Assembly: GCF_002104995.1 (NCBI RefSeq)
Contig: NW_024468274.1
Span: 1-64,000 of the forward strand
Source of the DNA: Linderina pennispora
Lineage: Eukaryota > Kickxellomycota > Kickxellomycetes > Kickxellales > Kickxellaceae
Direction of reading: 5' to 3'
DNA length: 64,000 bases
The notes below the pieces were generated by a model. The model was given only the letters and a program-made list of their open reading frames with translations, was not told the origin of the DNA and made no database searches. Numbering within the stretch: position 1 is the stretch's first letter; each line of letters opens with the position of its first letter. The position numbers were made by a program, and so were the translations under genes. Of this stretch, positions 53,242 to 62,976 are shown one piece after another.

Positions 53242-54063
53242 TTAAACGAGTGCTGGCACTTTGTGGATGCCGCTGGGAGGCCGGTACTGGCCACAGATGG
53301 ACGGTTTCGGTGCCGATCCCTTATATGCGTTGCAAATGTCACGGATAAAGTCGGTTGGGCGATACCCGCCTGGGCACGAATACCACCCGCCGTCCTCAAC
53401 GCACCGCAAGCTGCCGTCAATATACACAGTAGCGCTTGTCTTGACACCAGCAAACACGGCAGCCTCCACCGACTGCTTGAACAGGACCAGCCCCTCGCCC
53501 TGCGTCGTACACGCCAAGAACGCCGCCGTATCCAATCCCGCGCTGCTGGCGCACTTTAGCGACAAATCGGCGTCCCTGCCAATATCGCTGAAGTGGTTAT
53601 TGAGACAGGTCAGAAAGCGCCAGAATGACGGCAGGTCGGGCTTATGCTTCAGCGCGCAGAGCTCCTCGATGTTGCCCTGACACTCGGCGTCGCCGTGCAT
53701 ACACGTCGCACCAAACGTCGCATTGGGGTTGAGCTCCGCAATGAAGTTCAGCTGCACGTCCATGATGGAGTACACTGCGGGCACGACGCTGCCGAAGACC
53801 TCTTCGACCTTGAGCGCATCGGGACACCGGGACATCACGAAAAGCTCAACTTGCACCTTGTCGCTCCCCCACAGCGATGGGATTGACTGGGGCGGGTGTG
53901 CTGGGGGCGGTGTGCTGGTGCCGGGGAGTAGGGCCCAGGTTAGAGCGCCAAGACCCGCTAGAAGCAGAGCGAGCCAAAAGACGGCCCGTCTGTGCAGTGG
54001 CCTTGGCGCCGAGTCATTGCCAGGAGCTCGATGGTCCTGGGTAAGCAAGTAGTCGGTCTCCAT
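53242..54063 (-). CDS. GILT-family (gamma-interferon-inducible thiol reductase-like) protein, membrane-anchored
   Basis: A 273-residue protein. The ATG at 54063 is preferred (METDYLLTQD). A type II membrane anchor covers about 28-46 (AVFWLALLLAGLGALTWALL), and the rest is lumenal or secreted. The GILT signature is CMHGDAECQGNIEELC (121-136); VQVELFVMSRCPDA (70-83) is the thioredoxin-like first strand. GILT enzymes reduce disulfides at acidic pH through CxxC. Here the site reads C80-P-D-A83, so the second Cys is missing. That leaves a one-Cys site or a non-reductase role. The C-terminal half has six further Cys. Convergent with the preceding gene. Confidence 0.82.
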   Translation of the reverse strand: METDYLLTQDHRAPGNDSAPRPLHRRAVFWLALLLAGLGALTWALLPGTSTPPPAHPPQSIPSLWGSDKVQVELFVMSRCPDALKVEEVFGSVVPAVYSIMDVQLNFIAELNPNATFGATCMHGDAECQGNIEELCALKHKPDLPSFWRFLTCLNNHFSDIGRDADLSLKCASSAGLDTAAFLACTTQGEGLVLFKQSVEAAVFAGVKTSATVYIDGSLRCVEDGGWYSCPGGYRPTDFIRDICNAYKGSAPKPSICGQYRPPSGIHKVPALV

Positions 54064-54404
54064 CGGACGGTACCCGAGGCAAGAAAGCAGATAATAGAGA
54101 TGAATAGACGAACTCTGGAGAATGAAGAAAAGAGGAGAAAAAAGCCGAGACACGGCTAGTGTCGTGTGCGCGGAGTGATCCCTTTTCAATGCCCAGCATC
54201 CTTGCTATCGATGAAGTCAGCTACTGCGGCTTTTTAATCACAAAGCTGCATCACCAGGGCGACCCATTCGAAGGAGGCAATTGTCATCGCAAGCACGCCA
54301 CACATAGCAAGAATGGTGAATAGTTGGGATTAGAAAAAAGAGAGATAAGTGCGATAAAAACGAACGGTTCAGATACAAAAAAGCGACGAGGTACTGAGGC
54401 GTGC
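54064..54404 (-). other. Upstream region of the GILT-like gene
   Basis: No coding signal apart from antisense shadows of neighbours. Confidence 0.4.
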
Positions 54405-56804
54405 TCATTGGAACATGCGCTTGAAGAAGCCAAAGAAGCCGCGGTTCTTCTTCTTGTGATCGCTGCTGGAGCCAGCCGCAGCCTCGGCCGTCTCGGCAGT
54501 AGGCTTGACAGGCTCGGACGCCTCCGCAGCCTCGGCAACGGTCTCTGGCCGCGACTCCTTGGGATCGGTCTCCTCGACAGGCGTGGCGTTCTCTTCTTCG
54601 GGGACCGGTGTGGCGGCCTCCTCAACAGCGGCAGGAGTCTCCTCAGCCTTGGGCTCCTCAGCCTCAGCGACAGCAGGCTCAGCGGCAGCAGTCTCCTCAG
54701 CGGTAGCATCAGCCTCAACCTTTGGCTCCTCAATAACAACAGCCTCATCGGCCTTGGGCTCCTCGGTGGTGGTCTCCTCAGCGGCGACCTCAGCAGCAGG
54801 CTCTTCGGTTTTAGCCTCCTCAACGACTGGAGCAGTCTCCTCAACGACTGGAGCAGTCTCCTCAACGACTGGAACAGTCTCCTCAGTCTTAACTTCCTCC
54901 TCAGCAGGCTCAGCGACAGCCGGCTCCTCGACCTTGGTCTCCTCAACCGCCGGGACAGTCTCCTCAGCCGGAGCGGTAACAGCCTCCTCAACAACAGCAG
55001 ACTCCTCGGTCTTGGTCTCCTCGGCAGCAGGGATAGGCTCCTCGACCGGGGTGGCAACAGCCTCCTCAACGACGACCTCAGCGGTGGGCTCCTCAACAGC
55101 AGCGACAGCGGGCTCCTCAGCCTTAACTCCCTCCTCGGCAGGCTCAGCGACAGCAGGCTCCTCGACCTTGGTTTCCTCAACGACCGGAACAGTCTCCTCG
55201 ACCGAAGCAGTAGCAGTCTCCTCAGGCTTGGCCTCCTCGGCAGCAGGAGTGGCCTCTTCGACAGGGGCCTCTTCGACAGGGGCCTCTTCGACAGGGGCCG
55301 CGTCCTCCTCAGCAGCGACCTCAGCAGCAGGTTCCTCAGGCTTGGTCTCCTCAACGACCGGAGTCTCCTCAACGACCGGAGCAGTAGCAGCCTCCTCAGC
55401 AGCAGCGACAGCCGGCTCCTCAACGACCGGAGCAATAGCAGCCTCCTCAGCAACAGCAGCCTCCTCAGGCTTGATATCCTCGGCAGCGGGCTCTTCAGTC
55501 TTGGTCTCCTGAGCAGTAGGGATGGCCTCCTCGACAGGGGCCGCGTCCTCCTCAGCAGCGACCTCAGCAGCAGGCTCCTCAGGCTTGGTCTCCTCAACGA
55601 CCGGAGAAGTCTCCTCAACCGGAGCAGTGGCAGTCTCTTCAACTGGGGCAGTAACAGGCTCCTCAGTAGCAGTGACAACAGGCTCCTCGGCAACAACAGG
55701 AAGTTCCTCGACCTCCTCAGTAGGCTCAGCGACAGCTGGCTCCTCGGCCTTGGCCTCTTCAGCGGCCGGAGCAGTCTCCTCAGCCGGAGCGGTAGCAGCC
55801 TCCTCAGCGGCAGCAGGCTCCTCGGCCTTGGTTTCCTCAGCACCAGGGTTTGTCTCCTCGACCGGGGCAGCAGCAGGCTCCTCGACAGGCTCAGCGATAG
55901 CCGGCTCCTCCGCCTTGGTTTCCTCGACAGAGGCAGCGTCCTCTTCAGTGGCGACCTCAGCAGCAGGCTCCTCGGTCTTCACCTCCTCAACAGCCGGAGC
56001 AGTAGCAGCCTCCTCAGCAGCAGCGACAGCGGGCTCCTCAGCGGCGACAGCAGGCTCCTCAGTCTTGGTCTCTTCAGCGGCAGCGACAAGGTCCTCCTCA
56101 GTCTTGGTCTCCTCGACGGCAGCGACGGACTCTTCGATCTTCTCCTCAACAACAGGCTCCTCGACCTTGACCTCCTCAGTGGCGGCAGGAGGCTCTACGA
56201 CAGCAGCTTCTGCTTCAGCAGCAGGAGCAGGCGACTCCTCAGCAGAAGCATCAGTCGTCTTCTCAGCTGGTTCCTCACCAGCGCCAGCAGCCTGCTCGTC
56301 AGCGACCGCAGCAGCGGGTTCCTCGACAGCCGGAGCCTCATCAGCAGCACCGGCCGGCTCGTCAGCAACAGCTCCAGCAGCCTCGACACCTGTATCCGCA
56401 GGTGCCGCTGCAGCATCTTGAGCAGGTACTGCGTCAGCAGCAGCCGCATCGACAGCAGCAGCCGTCTGCTCTTCAGACTCTTTGACGGGCTCGGTAACCT
56501 CGCTGTCCACGTGGACATCAGCTGCCGGGGCCGTAAATGAGTTGTTGACAATGCCTGCGGCATCGGTAGACTTGTCGGCGGCATCGTCCAGCACCCACTC
56601 GCCATCGACCTTGTACTTGTAGATGTAGGCGGTTCCTGGCTCCAGGTCGGAAACCGTGACCTCGTACTTGCCGTCATCGGCCTTGGTCATGGCGATCGGC
56701 GACCAGTGCTTCTCAGTGTCAGCACCAAAGGTGCCCAGGATCTCGACGGTACCAGCAGTGTCGGCGGCGGCTAGCCGGAAAACATGGCTGACGGTGTTGC
56801 TCAT
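54405..56804 (-). CDS. CBM48 (AMPK glycogen-binding) protein with long Glu/Ala/Pro repeat tail
   Basis: A 799-residue protein with an ATG start. Residues about 5-92 form a CBM48/AMPK-beta-type module: HVFRLAAADTAGTVEILGTF, HWSPIAMTKADDGKYEVTV, PGTAYIYKYKVDGEWVLDD and the closing NNSF. This N-terminal arrangement is seen in yeast Mdg1/Crp1. Residues about 100-740 are a low-complexity acidic tract of imperfect repeats (EETKTEEPAVAE, VEEAATAPVEE, KVEEPAVAEPAEE). The C-terminus switches to basic and aromatic (KKKNRGFFGFFKRMFQ), an amphipathic end that could bind membrane. Binding to glycogen or glucan is expected from the fold. The long unstructured spacer and the tail suggest tethering (inference). 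Repeat number is likely to vary between strains. Confidence 0.8.
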   Translation of the reverse strand: MSNTVSHVFRLAAADTAGTVEILGTFGADTEKHWSPIAMTKADDGKYEVTVSDLEPGTAYIYKYKVDGEWVLDDAADKSTDAAGIVNNSFTAPAADVHVDSEVTEPVKESEEQTAAAVDAAAADAVPAQDAAAAPADTGVEAAGAVADEPAGAADEAPAVEEPAAAVADEQAAGAGEEPAEKTTDASAEESPAPAAEAEAAVVEPPAATEEVKVEEPVVEEKIEESVAAVEETKTEEDLVAAAEETKTEEPAVAAEEPAVAAAEEAATAPAVEEVKTEEPAAEVATEEDAASVEETKAEEPAIAEPVEEPAAAPVEETNPGAEETKAEEPAAAEEAATAPAEETAPAAEEAKAEEPAVAEPTEEVEELPVVAEEPVVTATEEPVTAPVEETATAPVEETSPVVEETKPEEPAAEVAAEEDAAPVEEAIPTAQETKTEEPAAEDIKPEEAAVAEEAAIAPVVEEPAVAAAEEAATAPVVEETPVVEETKPEEPAAEVAAEEDAAPVEEAPVEEAPVEEATPAAEEAKPEETATASVEETVPVVEETKVEEPAVAEPAEEGVKAEEPAVAAVEEPTAEVVVEEAVATPVEEPIPAAEETKTEESAVVEEAVTAPAEETVPAVEETKVEEPAVAEPAEEEVKTEETVPVVEETAPVVEETAPVVEEAKTEEPAAEVAAEETTTEEPKADEAVVIEEPKVEADATAEETAAAEPAVAEAEEPKAEETPAAVEEAATPVPEEENATPVEETDPKESRPETVAEAAEASEPVKPTAETAEAAAGSSSDHKKKNRGFFGFFKRMFQ

Positions 56805-57903
56805 TGTTTTTGTTTGTTATGTCTGGATTAGAGCGGGGGATATCTGGTTATGTTGTGCGTATGTGCAGGAGATAGCAAAGGTTGTTCTCTATCTCAAAAG
56901 GACAAGCAAAAGGTCAGTGTAGTGAAAAAATACAAAAATTAACGCAGCGGCGAGGGAAAAAGTGGAGAAAGGAGAAACGGCCCGGGAGGTAGGGGCACTG
57001 ACGGACGGCGCGCCCTTATAAAGGGGCTGGTGGGGGGTTCGCCTTTGTTCGTATCATGGCCACCTCTGTCCCCCAGTCACGTCTGGCACTATAGCGACAG
57101 GCACAGTGGGTGGGAGCCAGCCTGATTGTGCCATGGAGCCTGAGTGTCAATCACAACACTTTTTGCGTGTTGTTTTCGGTCGGCGCTCAGAAAATAGATC
57201 CATTTCCTCGCTTGCGCCTGTTGTGTGTTTGTTGGCACGTCGATCAACCAATGCCGCGTCTAAAAAAGCACACAGAACACTATACTCCGCAGGGGCATGT
57301 CTGGGTGTCGCTGTGGGTAGAGTAGCGTGCCCCAGCGCAGACGTCGGTGCGCAACAGGACCTCAAGCACAAAACTGGGATAATGGCTTCGATTGGATGTG
57401 CATCGGCTCGAGGCACGAGCAGGAGACGCAATAGTGGGGGATGCATGCGTGCATAAATACGCCTGGATTCGCCGATGAGCGAGCTCGGCCACCGTCCATC
57501 TGTCCCACCACCACGGCGCTATCTCTGCCTGCCTCACCCACCCCAACCGAATTTAGGTGGTGGTGCAGACAGGGGGCTGCCGAAACGGCGCCTGAGACGA
57601 AGAGAAGGCCGTCACGGGCATATCCAGCTCGCTTCTCGGATCTTCTGGGCATCCCGCACTTCTGATGCAGAGCGGCGGACTCAAGTGACATAGGCATGAC
57701 CTCGCCGAGGGCCTCTCCATGTGCCAGCTGAGGTGGACAAATATACATGCAACAATTGCAACAGAAAATTAGTTTATTCGCCACCAATACAAGCTGCGCT
57801 GCCGACGGCCGCTGGCACGGGGACCCGGATCACTGAGATAGCAAATGCTGAAAGCCGGCGCTCAGCCGCAGTACAGGCCAGCGAGAAAAAAAAAAGTCCA
57901 GTG
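56805..57903. other. Intergenic region
   Basis: Promoter of the CBM48 gene (left), with a TTATAAAG TATA-like site at about 57015, and the downstream region of the E2 gene (right). No supported coding sequence. Confidence 0.4.
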
Positions 57904-58374
57904 CTACATGTCGCCAAATGCGTTCTTGAAGCGCGGGTTCTGGCGATTAAACTCTCGCGAGTTTTTGGCAAATATGCGCTTCTCGGCATCGGTCGTCTCG
58001 ATGGCCCCGGTAGTTTTCTCGTCATCAGTCATCAGCGACAGCAGGCCGGTGATGATGGTGGCAACGGACCATGCGGGGTTCCAGGTGTTCTTGTGGTAGT
58101 TCGAGTAGGACGTGCAGATATCCATGTTGACCTGGAACCGGCCGTTGGGCGTGATCATCTGGATCGCCGGCGGCGCAAACGGATACTCTTTTGGGAAGAT
58201 CAGGCGGCCGTGGTACTCGCCACCCTCGAAGGGTGTGTCCGGTGGACCGCTGATGATGTAGTGCCATTCGAGGATGTTCTTCTCCAGCGGCTTCGCTGTG
58301 ATGAACTCGGGCGGCGACTTCTGGATCATCTTGTACTCCTTTGTGAGCCGCTTGCTTGCTGCCTTTGACGCCAT
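57904..58374 (-). CDS. Ubiquitin-conjugating enzyme, UBE2J/Ubc6 family
   Basis: A 156-residue protein with an ATG start. It is a complete UBC fold with the Ubc6-type active site: TPNGRFQVNMDIC (75-87, catalytic Cys87) replaces the usual HPN motif and is followed by NTWNPAWSVATIITGLLSLM. The Ubc6/UBE2J segment TTGAIETTDAEKRIFAKNSREFN is present. Ubc6 enzymes work in ER-associated degradation and are tail-anchored. Here the protein ends ...NAFGDM with no membrane segment. A donor-like GTAGCA overlaps the stop and could lead to a further exon, but the sequence beyond shows no hydrophobic anchor. The RING gene starts divergently 239 bases away. Confidence 0.88.
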   Translation of the reverse strand: MASKAASKRLTKEYKMIQKSPPEFITAKPLEKNILEWHYIISGPPDTPFEGGEYHGRLIFPKEYPFAPPAIQMITPNGRFQVNMDICTSYSNYHKNTWNPAWSVATIITGLLSLMTDDEKTTGAIETTDAEKRIFAKNSREFNRQNPRFKNAFGDM

Positions 58375-58612
58375 GACGAATGCTGAAGCTGGAGATATCT
58401 AAGAAAGCTATATGCTGCAATCATAGCCTGCTGCGTGCAAAAAAAAGGGCTGCCAATTAGACAGCTTGGTGCATTTTCCACAGCGTTATGGAGGACGGGT
58501 ACCCAGAGCACAGGATGAGATTGATCAGACCATATGTGAGGTTTATATTGGGGAGTAGTGTTCAGCACAGGCTCCACTGCATTTCTCCTCATCTCTTCTC
58601 TTAGTCTCAGCC

Positions 58613-59074
58613 ATGAAGTGCGCAGTCTGCCAGGACCCGCTCTTTTCTAATGTCCCATCGGATATCGCCGAAGCTGCGGATCTACACCTGGCATCCATTC
58701 GCTGCGGACACGTCTTTCATATGCACTGCATCAACAGCTGCCGATACAACACCCATTTTGTTCTGTGTCCTGTATGTCGCCAGAAGCATAGCGGGGCAGC
58801 AGTCCGACTGTTCCTTGACCACAGCCCAGCCGAGTGCGCCAATAGCGCAGGCAGCACCAGCGACCGCTCACAGATTGTACATGACATCGAGCGACTGAAA
58901 ACGGTACTCCACAGTGCAGTGGAGCTCATTGGCGACATCATCTCTGAGCTGCTCAGCCGCACTGATGATCTGGAGCTAGTATCAGCGATTGAGGGTCTGG
59001 ATATCAACGAGTTTTGTCTAGAAATTCCTGACATGGACCTAGATCTCTCTCAATTGCCCTTAGATTGGTCCTAG
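58613..59074 (+). CDS. RING-finger protein, probable E3 ubiquitin ligase
   Basis: A 153-residue protein with an ATG start. The RING is at the very N-terminus: C3-A-V-C6, C31-G-H33-V-F-H36-M-H-C39 and C52-P-V-C55, a complete ligand set of the C3H2C3 kind with the CGHVFH core. The C-terminal part (80-120) is a helix (IERLKTVLHSAVELIGDIISELL) that could dimerise, and the tail is acidic and Leu-rich. It is divergent from the E2 gene, and a shared promoter is possible. It is too short for other domains, and the substrate is unknown. Confidence 0.8.
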   Translation: MKCAVCQDPLFSNVPSDIAEAADLHLASIRCGHVFHMHCINSCRYNTHFVLCPVCRQKHSGAAVRLFLDHSPAECANSAGSTSDRSQIVHDIERLKTVLHSAVELIGDIISELLSRTDDLELVSAIEGLDINEFCLEIPDMDLDLSQLPLDWS

Positions 59075-59230
59075 TTTCAACTACCTTTACCAACCTAGGC
59101 GATATTCGTATAGGAATCAGATTTGATGCGCTGGGATGGGCGTCTTGCAGGCATAGTCTAATTGCATATCTAGATATGAGCATCTTGAGGTGATCAATTA
59201 ATTGAAGTGTGTGAAATTGTTGAGAGCACG

Positions 59231-60496
59231 TCACTGCGACAGCTCGGAAATAGCATCTGGCGGGAGAATGGTGAATGCCGAGATGACGCCGCTGTACTGG
59301 TCGCCGGTCTCGTCCCGGTGGCCGCTGGGAGCCAGCGACATATGGCGATCAAGCGCATTGCGAACGAACAGCTCGACTGACAACGCCTTGACCTCCAGGC
59401 GCACCAGGACGCCCGGGCCACCGACATTCGTCTCGTAGCACTGGAAGCCCTCCTCGGAAAGCTCTTTGCCCGCAGCATCAACCTCGGCGCTGGGAAGGCC
59501 ATTCGGGATCAGCGTCAATGCGCAGCCACCGCCACCAGCACCAGTGAGCTTCGAGGCCATACCGCGGGTCCCGGTGATGTCACGCACGCGCTCCAGCGCC
59601 GGATGGCTGACGCCCAGGGTCGCCAGCAGGCCGTGGTTGATGCGGATCATGTCCTGCAGCTGCACTTCGAGATCACTTGCATCGGGTCCACCAAACAGAT
59701 TGGCAGCCTTAGTGCTGATGCTGTGGATTGCGTCCATGATTCCGTCGATGATCGGTGAGTGGCGGTCCCGCAGCACACGCACACTGGCGACCAGCGCCTT
59801 GGTGCTCTTGGGGACCTTTGTGTTTGTGATCAGAACGCGCAATGCCCGCGTGCTCTGCAGGTCAGTCTGCTCCTCGCCCTTCCTGTACCGCACAAACCCG
59901 CCGTACGTGGCCACTGCATTATCAATCCCTGAAGGCGTCCCGTGTGCCACCTGCTCGCCACGGAATGCCCAAGCATTAATAAGCTGCTTGTCCTCTGCCG
60001 ACGAGCCCTCATCGGAAAGCTGCCCAGTCAGCTTGAGCATCGCCGCCGACAGCGCAACATTGAATGCCGCCGATGAGCCCAGCCCGGCACCCACCGGCAG
60101 CAGCGACCGCACGGTGATTGTGAAGCCGCTGGTGCGGTCCTCGCTGCGGAACAGGCAAGCATACAGGTAGACAAATGTCAGAATGGCCGTGCGGCCCGGA
60201 CCCACGGGAACCGTGATGGCCTCTGTTACCAGTGACTCGATTTCTGCTGGATGCTCCAGGTCCTCCTTGCGGATCTGCGGCAGCGTGTGGGTGCTGAAGT
60301 GCACGTCGATGTCGATATCGGGTAGCACAAGCCTGACGGTTGCGTCGTCGCGGGGCGTCACCAGCGCATATGCTCGCAGGTTCAAACTGCCAGCCACTGC
60401 CGTTTTGCCATAGACGACCGCGTGCTCGCCAAACAAAATGACCTTGCCAGGCGCGCTCACGACAAAAGGACTCCACGAATTGCGCATTGTCACCAT
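59231..60496 (-). CDS. ERG12: Mevalonate kinase
   Basis: A 421-residue GHMP kinase that phosphorylates mevalonate in the isoprenoid/ergosterol pathway. The ATG at 60496 (MVTMRNSWSPFVVSAPGKVILFGEHAVVYG) is preferred over the upstream open frame. Motif 1 is SAPGKVILFGEHAVV (14-28). Motif 2 is LPVGAGLGSSAAFNVAL, the ATP-binding loop. HGTPSGIDNAVATYGG holds the mevalonate-kinase-specific catalytic Asp. Motif 3 is KLTGAGGGGCAL. The C-terminus extends about 40 residues beyond the usual end (to ISELSQ), without similarity. The gene is intact and divergent from AIM19 with 264 bases between the starts. Confidence 0.93.
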   Translation of the reverse strand: MVTMRNSWSPFVVSAPGKVILFGEHAVVYGKTAVAGSLNLRAYALVTPRDDATVRLVLPDIDIDVHFSTHTLPQIRKEDLEHPAEIESLVTEAITVPVGPGRTAILTFVYLYACLFRSEDRTSGFTITVRSLLPVGAGLGSSAAFNVALSAAMLKLTGQLSDEGSSAEDKQLINAWAFRGEQVAHGTPSGIDNAVATYGGFVRYRKGEEQTDLQSTRALRVLITNTKVPKSTKALVASVRVLRDRHSPIIDGIMDAIHSISTKAANLFGGPDASDLEVQLQDMIRINHGLLATLGVSHPALERVRDITGTRGMASKLTGAGGGGCALTLIPNGLPSAEVDAAGKELSEEGFQCYETNVGGPGVLVRLEVKALSVELFVRNALDRHMSLAPSGHRDETGDQYSGVISAFTILPPDAISELSQ

Positions 60497-60760
60497 CCTG
60501 GGCTCTGAGGGGGTTGAATGAGGTTGAATGAAGAGTGTATCGAATAGAAACAGCAAGGTTGCATGAAATGGGGGTTGTTAGTTCAGGTTGGCTGTTTGTA
60601 GCGCCAAAATAAACGGTCCCCCTTGCGGCTCGGCTCGCTTCAAGCCGACTGCTTTTGATTACGCTCAATCTTCACTGCAGTCAGGTTCGATCTGCTTTTT
60701 GTGCCTATCTTTCGCTCCCTTTGCCATTCCATACACACACAATTTCACCTCTAACCGCAA

Positions 60761-61207
60761 ATGAGCTCGCCCTCAGAAAACGACAAACCCAACACGTCCA
60801 GGTACCTTACTCCGCCGTCGAGCTACACGATCCACACAAAGCCGCAGAGCAAAACCGAACTCGATATTGTGTCCGAGCGCTTCACCTACACGCACTACCC
60901 AGCTATACTGCTGTCAGCCTTGAACTTTGCTGCGCTGTCGAATGCCTCGCGAGGCGTCAAAGGATACCCATCGGTGTTCCAATGCAGCGCATACACCGCC
61001 GTGTTTGCGTTCTCCGGCTATGCGCTTAGCAAGGGTGACGCTGTAAATGGCTCTGGCCTGACTGCCGGGTGGTCGGCTATCTGGTTGTTTTTCAATGCGC
61101 GTAATGCCCTGAAAAGCGCGCGCCCGTTCCCAATTGCTATGACGGCAGCGGTAGCAACTGTTGGGTCTATATATGGCTACAGCTATGCGAATGTTGGAAA
61201 AGAATAA
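60761..61207 (+). CDS. AIM19: AIM19-like mitochondrial membrane protein
   Basis: A 148-residue protein with an ATG start. After a polar N-terminus (1-45) come three or four membrane spans: YPAILLSALNFAALSNASRG, YPSVFQCSAYTAVFAFSGYALSKGD (shown in part), GLTAGWSAIWLFFNARNALKS and AMTAAVATVGSIYGYSY. The Q..AY....F.FSGY....GD..NGSG..(T)AWS pattern matches the fungal AIM19 family, a mitochondrial inner-membrane protein of unknown function. Intact. The divergent promoter region is shared with mevalonate kinase. Confidence 0.7.
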   Translation: MSSPSENDKPNTSRYLTPPSSYTIHTKPQSKTELDIVSERFTYTHYPAILLSALNFAALSNASRGVKGYPSVFQCSAYTAVFAFSGYALSKGDAVNGSGLTAGWSAIWLFFNARNALKSARPFPIAMTAAVATVGSIYGYSYANVGKE

Positions 61208-62976
61208 ATTGTATGTACTTGCAACCAGTAGGAAAGCACCAGCTTTATATTTAGGTGTGTTGTGGCCAGCATACATTCTATAAAACACATCATTTGTATT
61301 TTTATGATATGTATGTTACTATCATATGCTTGTCTATGTTTCGATGCATATTGGTGCAAATACGAACCGGCACAAAGGATCTAGTGATAATCACGGCGAG
61401 ATTGAAAAGAAAAAATCCATTTGTTGTGGCTAGGTTGGCGGCTTTGATATCTGCCACACCCTTCTTCTTAAATGTGATCACAGTAAACTTCTGCTGGGAA
61501 GTGCTAGTGATACCATGAAAGAAAGGTGTATGAAAATATGCTGGCACATTTTTTTTCGTAGAATTGCTTACGTGCCTGTATCCATAGTTGGGATGTCTGC
61601 AAGCTAGGCAATTTGTGTTTCCAGTTTCACTACACTTTTTTTGCACTCGTCTGCCTCCATCTTTGATGTTTTCAAGGTGGATATACTGACGAGATTAGCC
61701 GTTGCTGAAGCCCAATCCTCGATATTCGCCATATGCTCCTCCACAGCGTATCTAACAAGGGGTGATATGTGGCATGCAGGAATTGGAGAGGAATGGAATC
61801 GCTCACATCGCCACAGCATCAGGTTTATAAACATGGGTTGCTTGATGCATTGCGACCTGTTTACAGTAACCGGCAAAGCGGTAAACTAGCAAATTATAAG
61901 TTTATGTGTCCATTAAATGTATCTGCATTAGTCGTAGTGGTGTTGTACTTATCATGATCTGATGCATTGTCCTAGTGCTGATATATAGGTTATATAGGAT
62001 TCGTCATATAGCATATTCTATGCCTGACATTGGTACAGCATATATCAATCATAGACTGTTGCGCGTCCACTGCGGCTGTGATGTCAAGATGTCAGTCGAA
62101 TCAGGTGACGGCGAGCCGGGCACCAACGAGAGCCCCTTAGAACCTACACAATGGAGAAAACATCGAGCCTCTGATGAGTTGCGCAGACGGCCGCATTGAA
62201 AAAATCCCCGCGCAACTTGCCTATTCCCATTTCTCTCTTTTCTTCAGTATTAAATATCGCCTTTAAAACCCCCTCACATTTACTCAACGCAACAAGACGA
62301 ATATTTACATGCAAACATGGTCACATATCTGAAAGGGATTCTAAATCATTTCTGTGAATACTTTATACTATTTCTCTACTGATAATGTCAGTTCTTTTCA
62401 TTTTTCTGCTGTCTTGAAAGAAGCGGTGGATAGTCAATGCCTGGTTCAATGCTCTGCTGCAATGTCCCGTACACCTGTGGAATCTCTTGTGCGGGAATTG
62501 TCGGTTTAAAACATTGACCCGGCTGTCCGCGTTCATGGAGATTCGCACAGCGTGAAATCCGACGCTTCTCATGGCTAGGAATCTGTGGGCAGGTTTTAGA
62601 TATGCTAATAGGTGTTCAAGTGTCCAGAGATTTACCTGCCAGCAATCCCCCAGACACATGACCCCTTCGCCCACACTCTGGAGTCCGTTAATTTCTTGCG
62701 CATAGTTCTGCCCACCCGCATCTTTACGCTTGACAAAATTCTACCAAGAACAAGAGGCAGTCTAGACGCACGGACGGAGGATACACTGGCCCGGGGTCCC
62801 GGGGATGTACTGAAGTCAGATGCTCATGTTTACAGACTTAAATTAGGCGGGAAGGGAGCTCGTTCTTTTTTCTTGCTCTACATCACTACCCTCACTTTTT
62901 TTCGCAAGACTAGCGAGCAGCCTCATATAATCGTTCACATAAACAAAACAGCCACCAACACCTTCTAAACAGTGCG
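61208..62976. other. Intergenic region, no gene recognised
   Basis: AT-richer, with only short frames. It ends in the upstream region of the acyl-CoA synthetase gene. There is no tRNA or repeat that I can see. Confidence 0.45.

Noticed and set aside
54284-55843. A 519-codon Arg/Leu-rich ORF on the minus strand
   Set aside because: An out-of-frame reading of the same repeat. Its composition is not protein-like.
54324-56540. A 738-codon Ser/Leu/Gly-rich ORF on the plus strand, and 335- and 299-codon Ser/Ala-rich ORFs overlapping it
   Set aside because: Antisense to the CBM48 gene. They arise from the GAG/GCC-rich repeat and have no domain or plausible composition.
59466-60170. A 234-codon ORF on the plus strand
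   Set aside because: Antisense to mevalonate kinase, with no similarity of its own.
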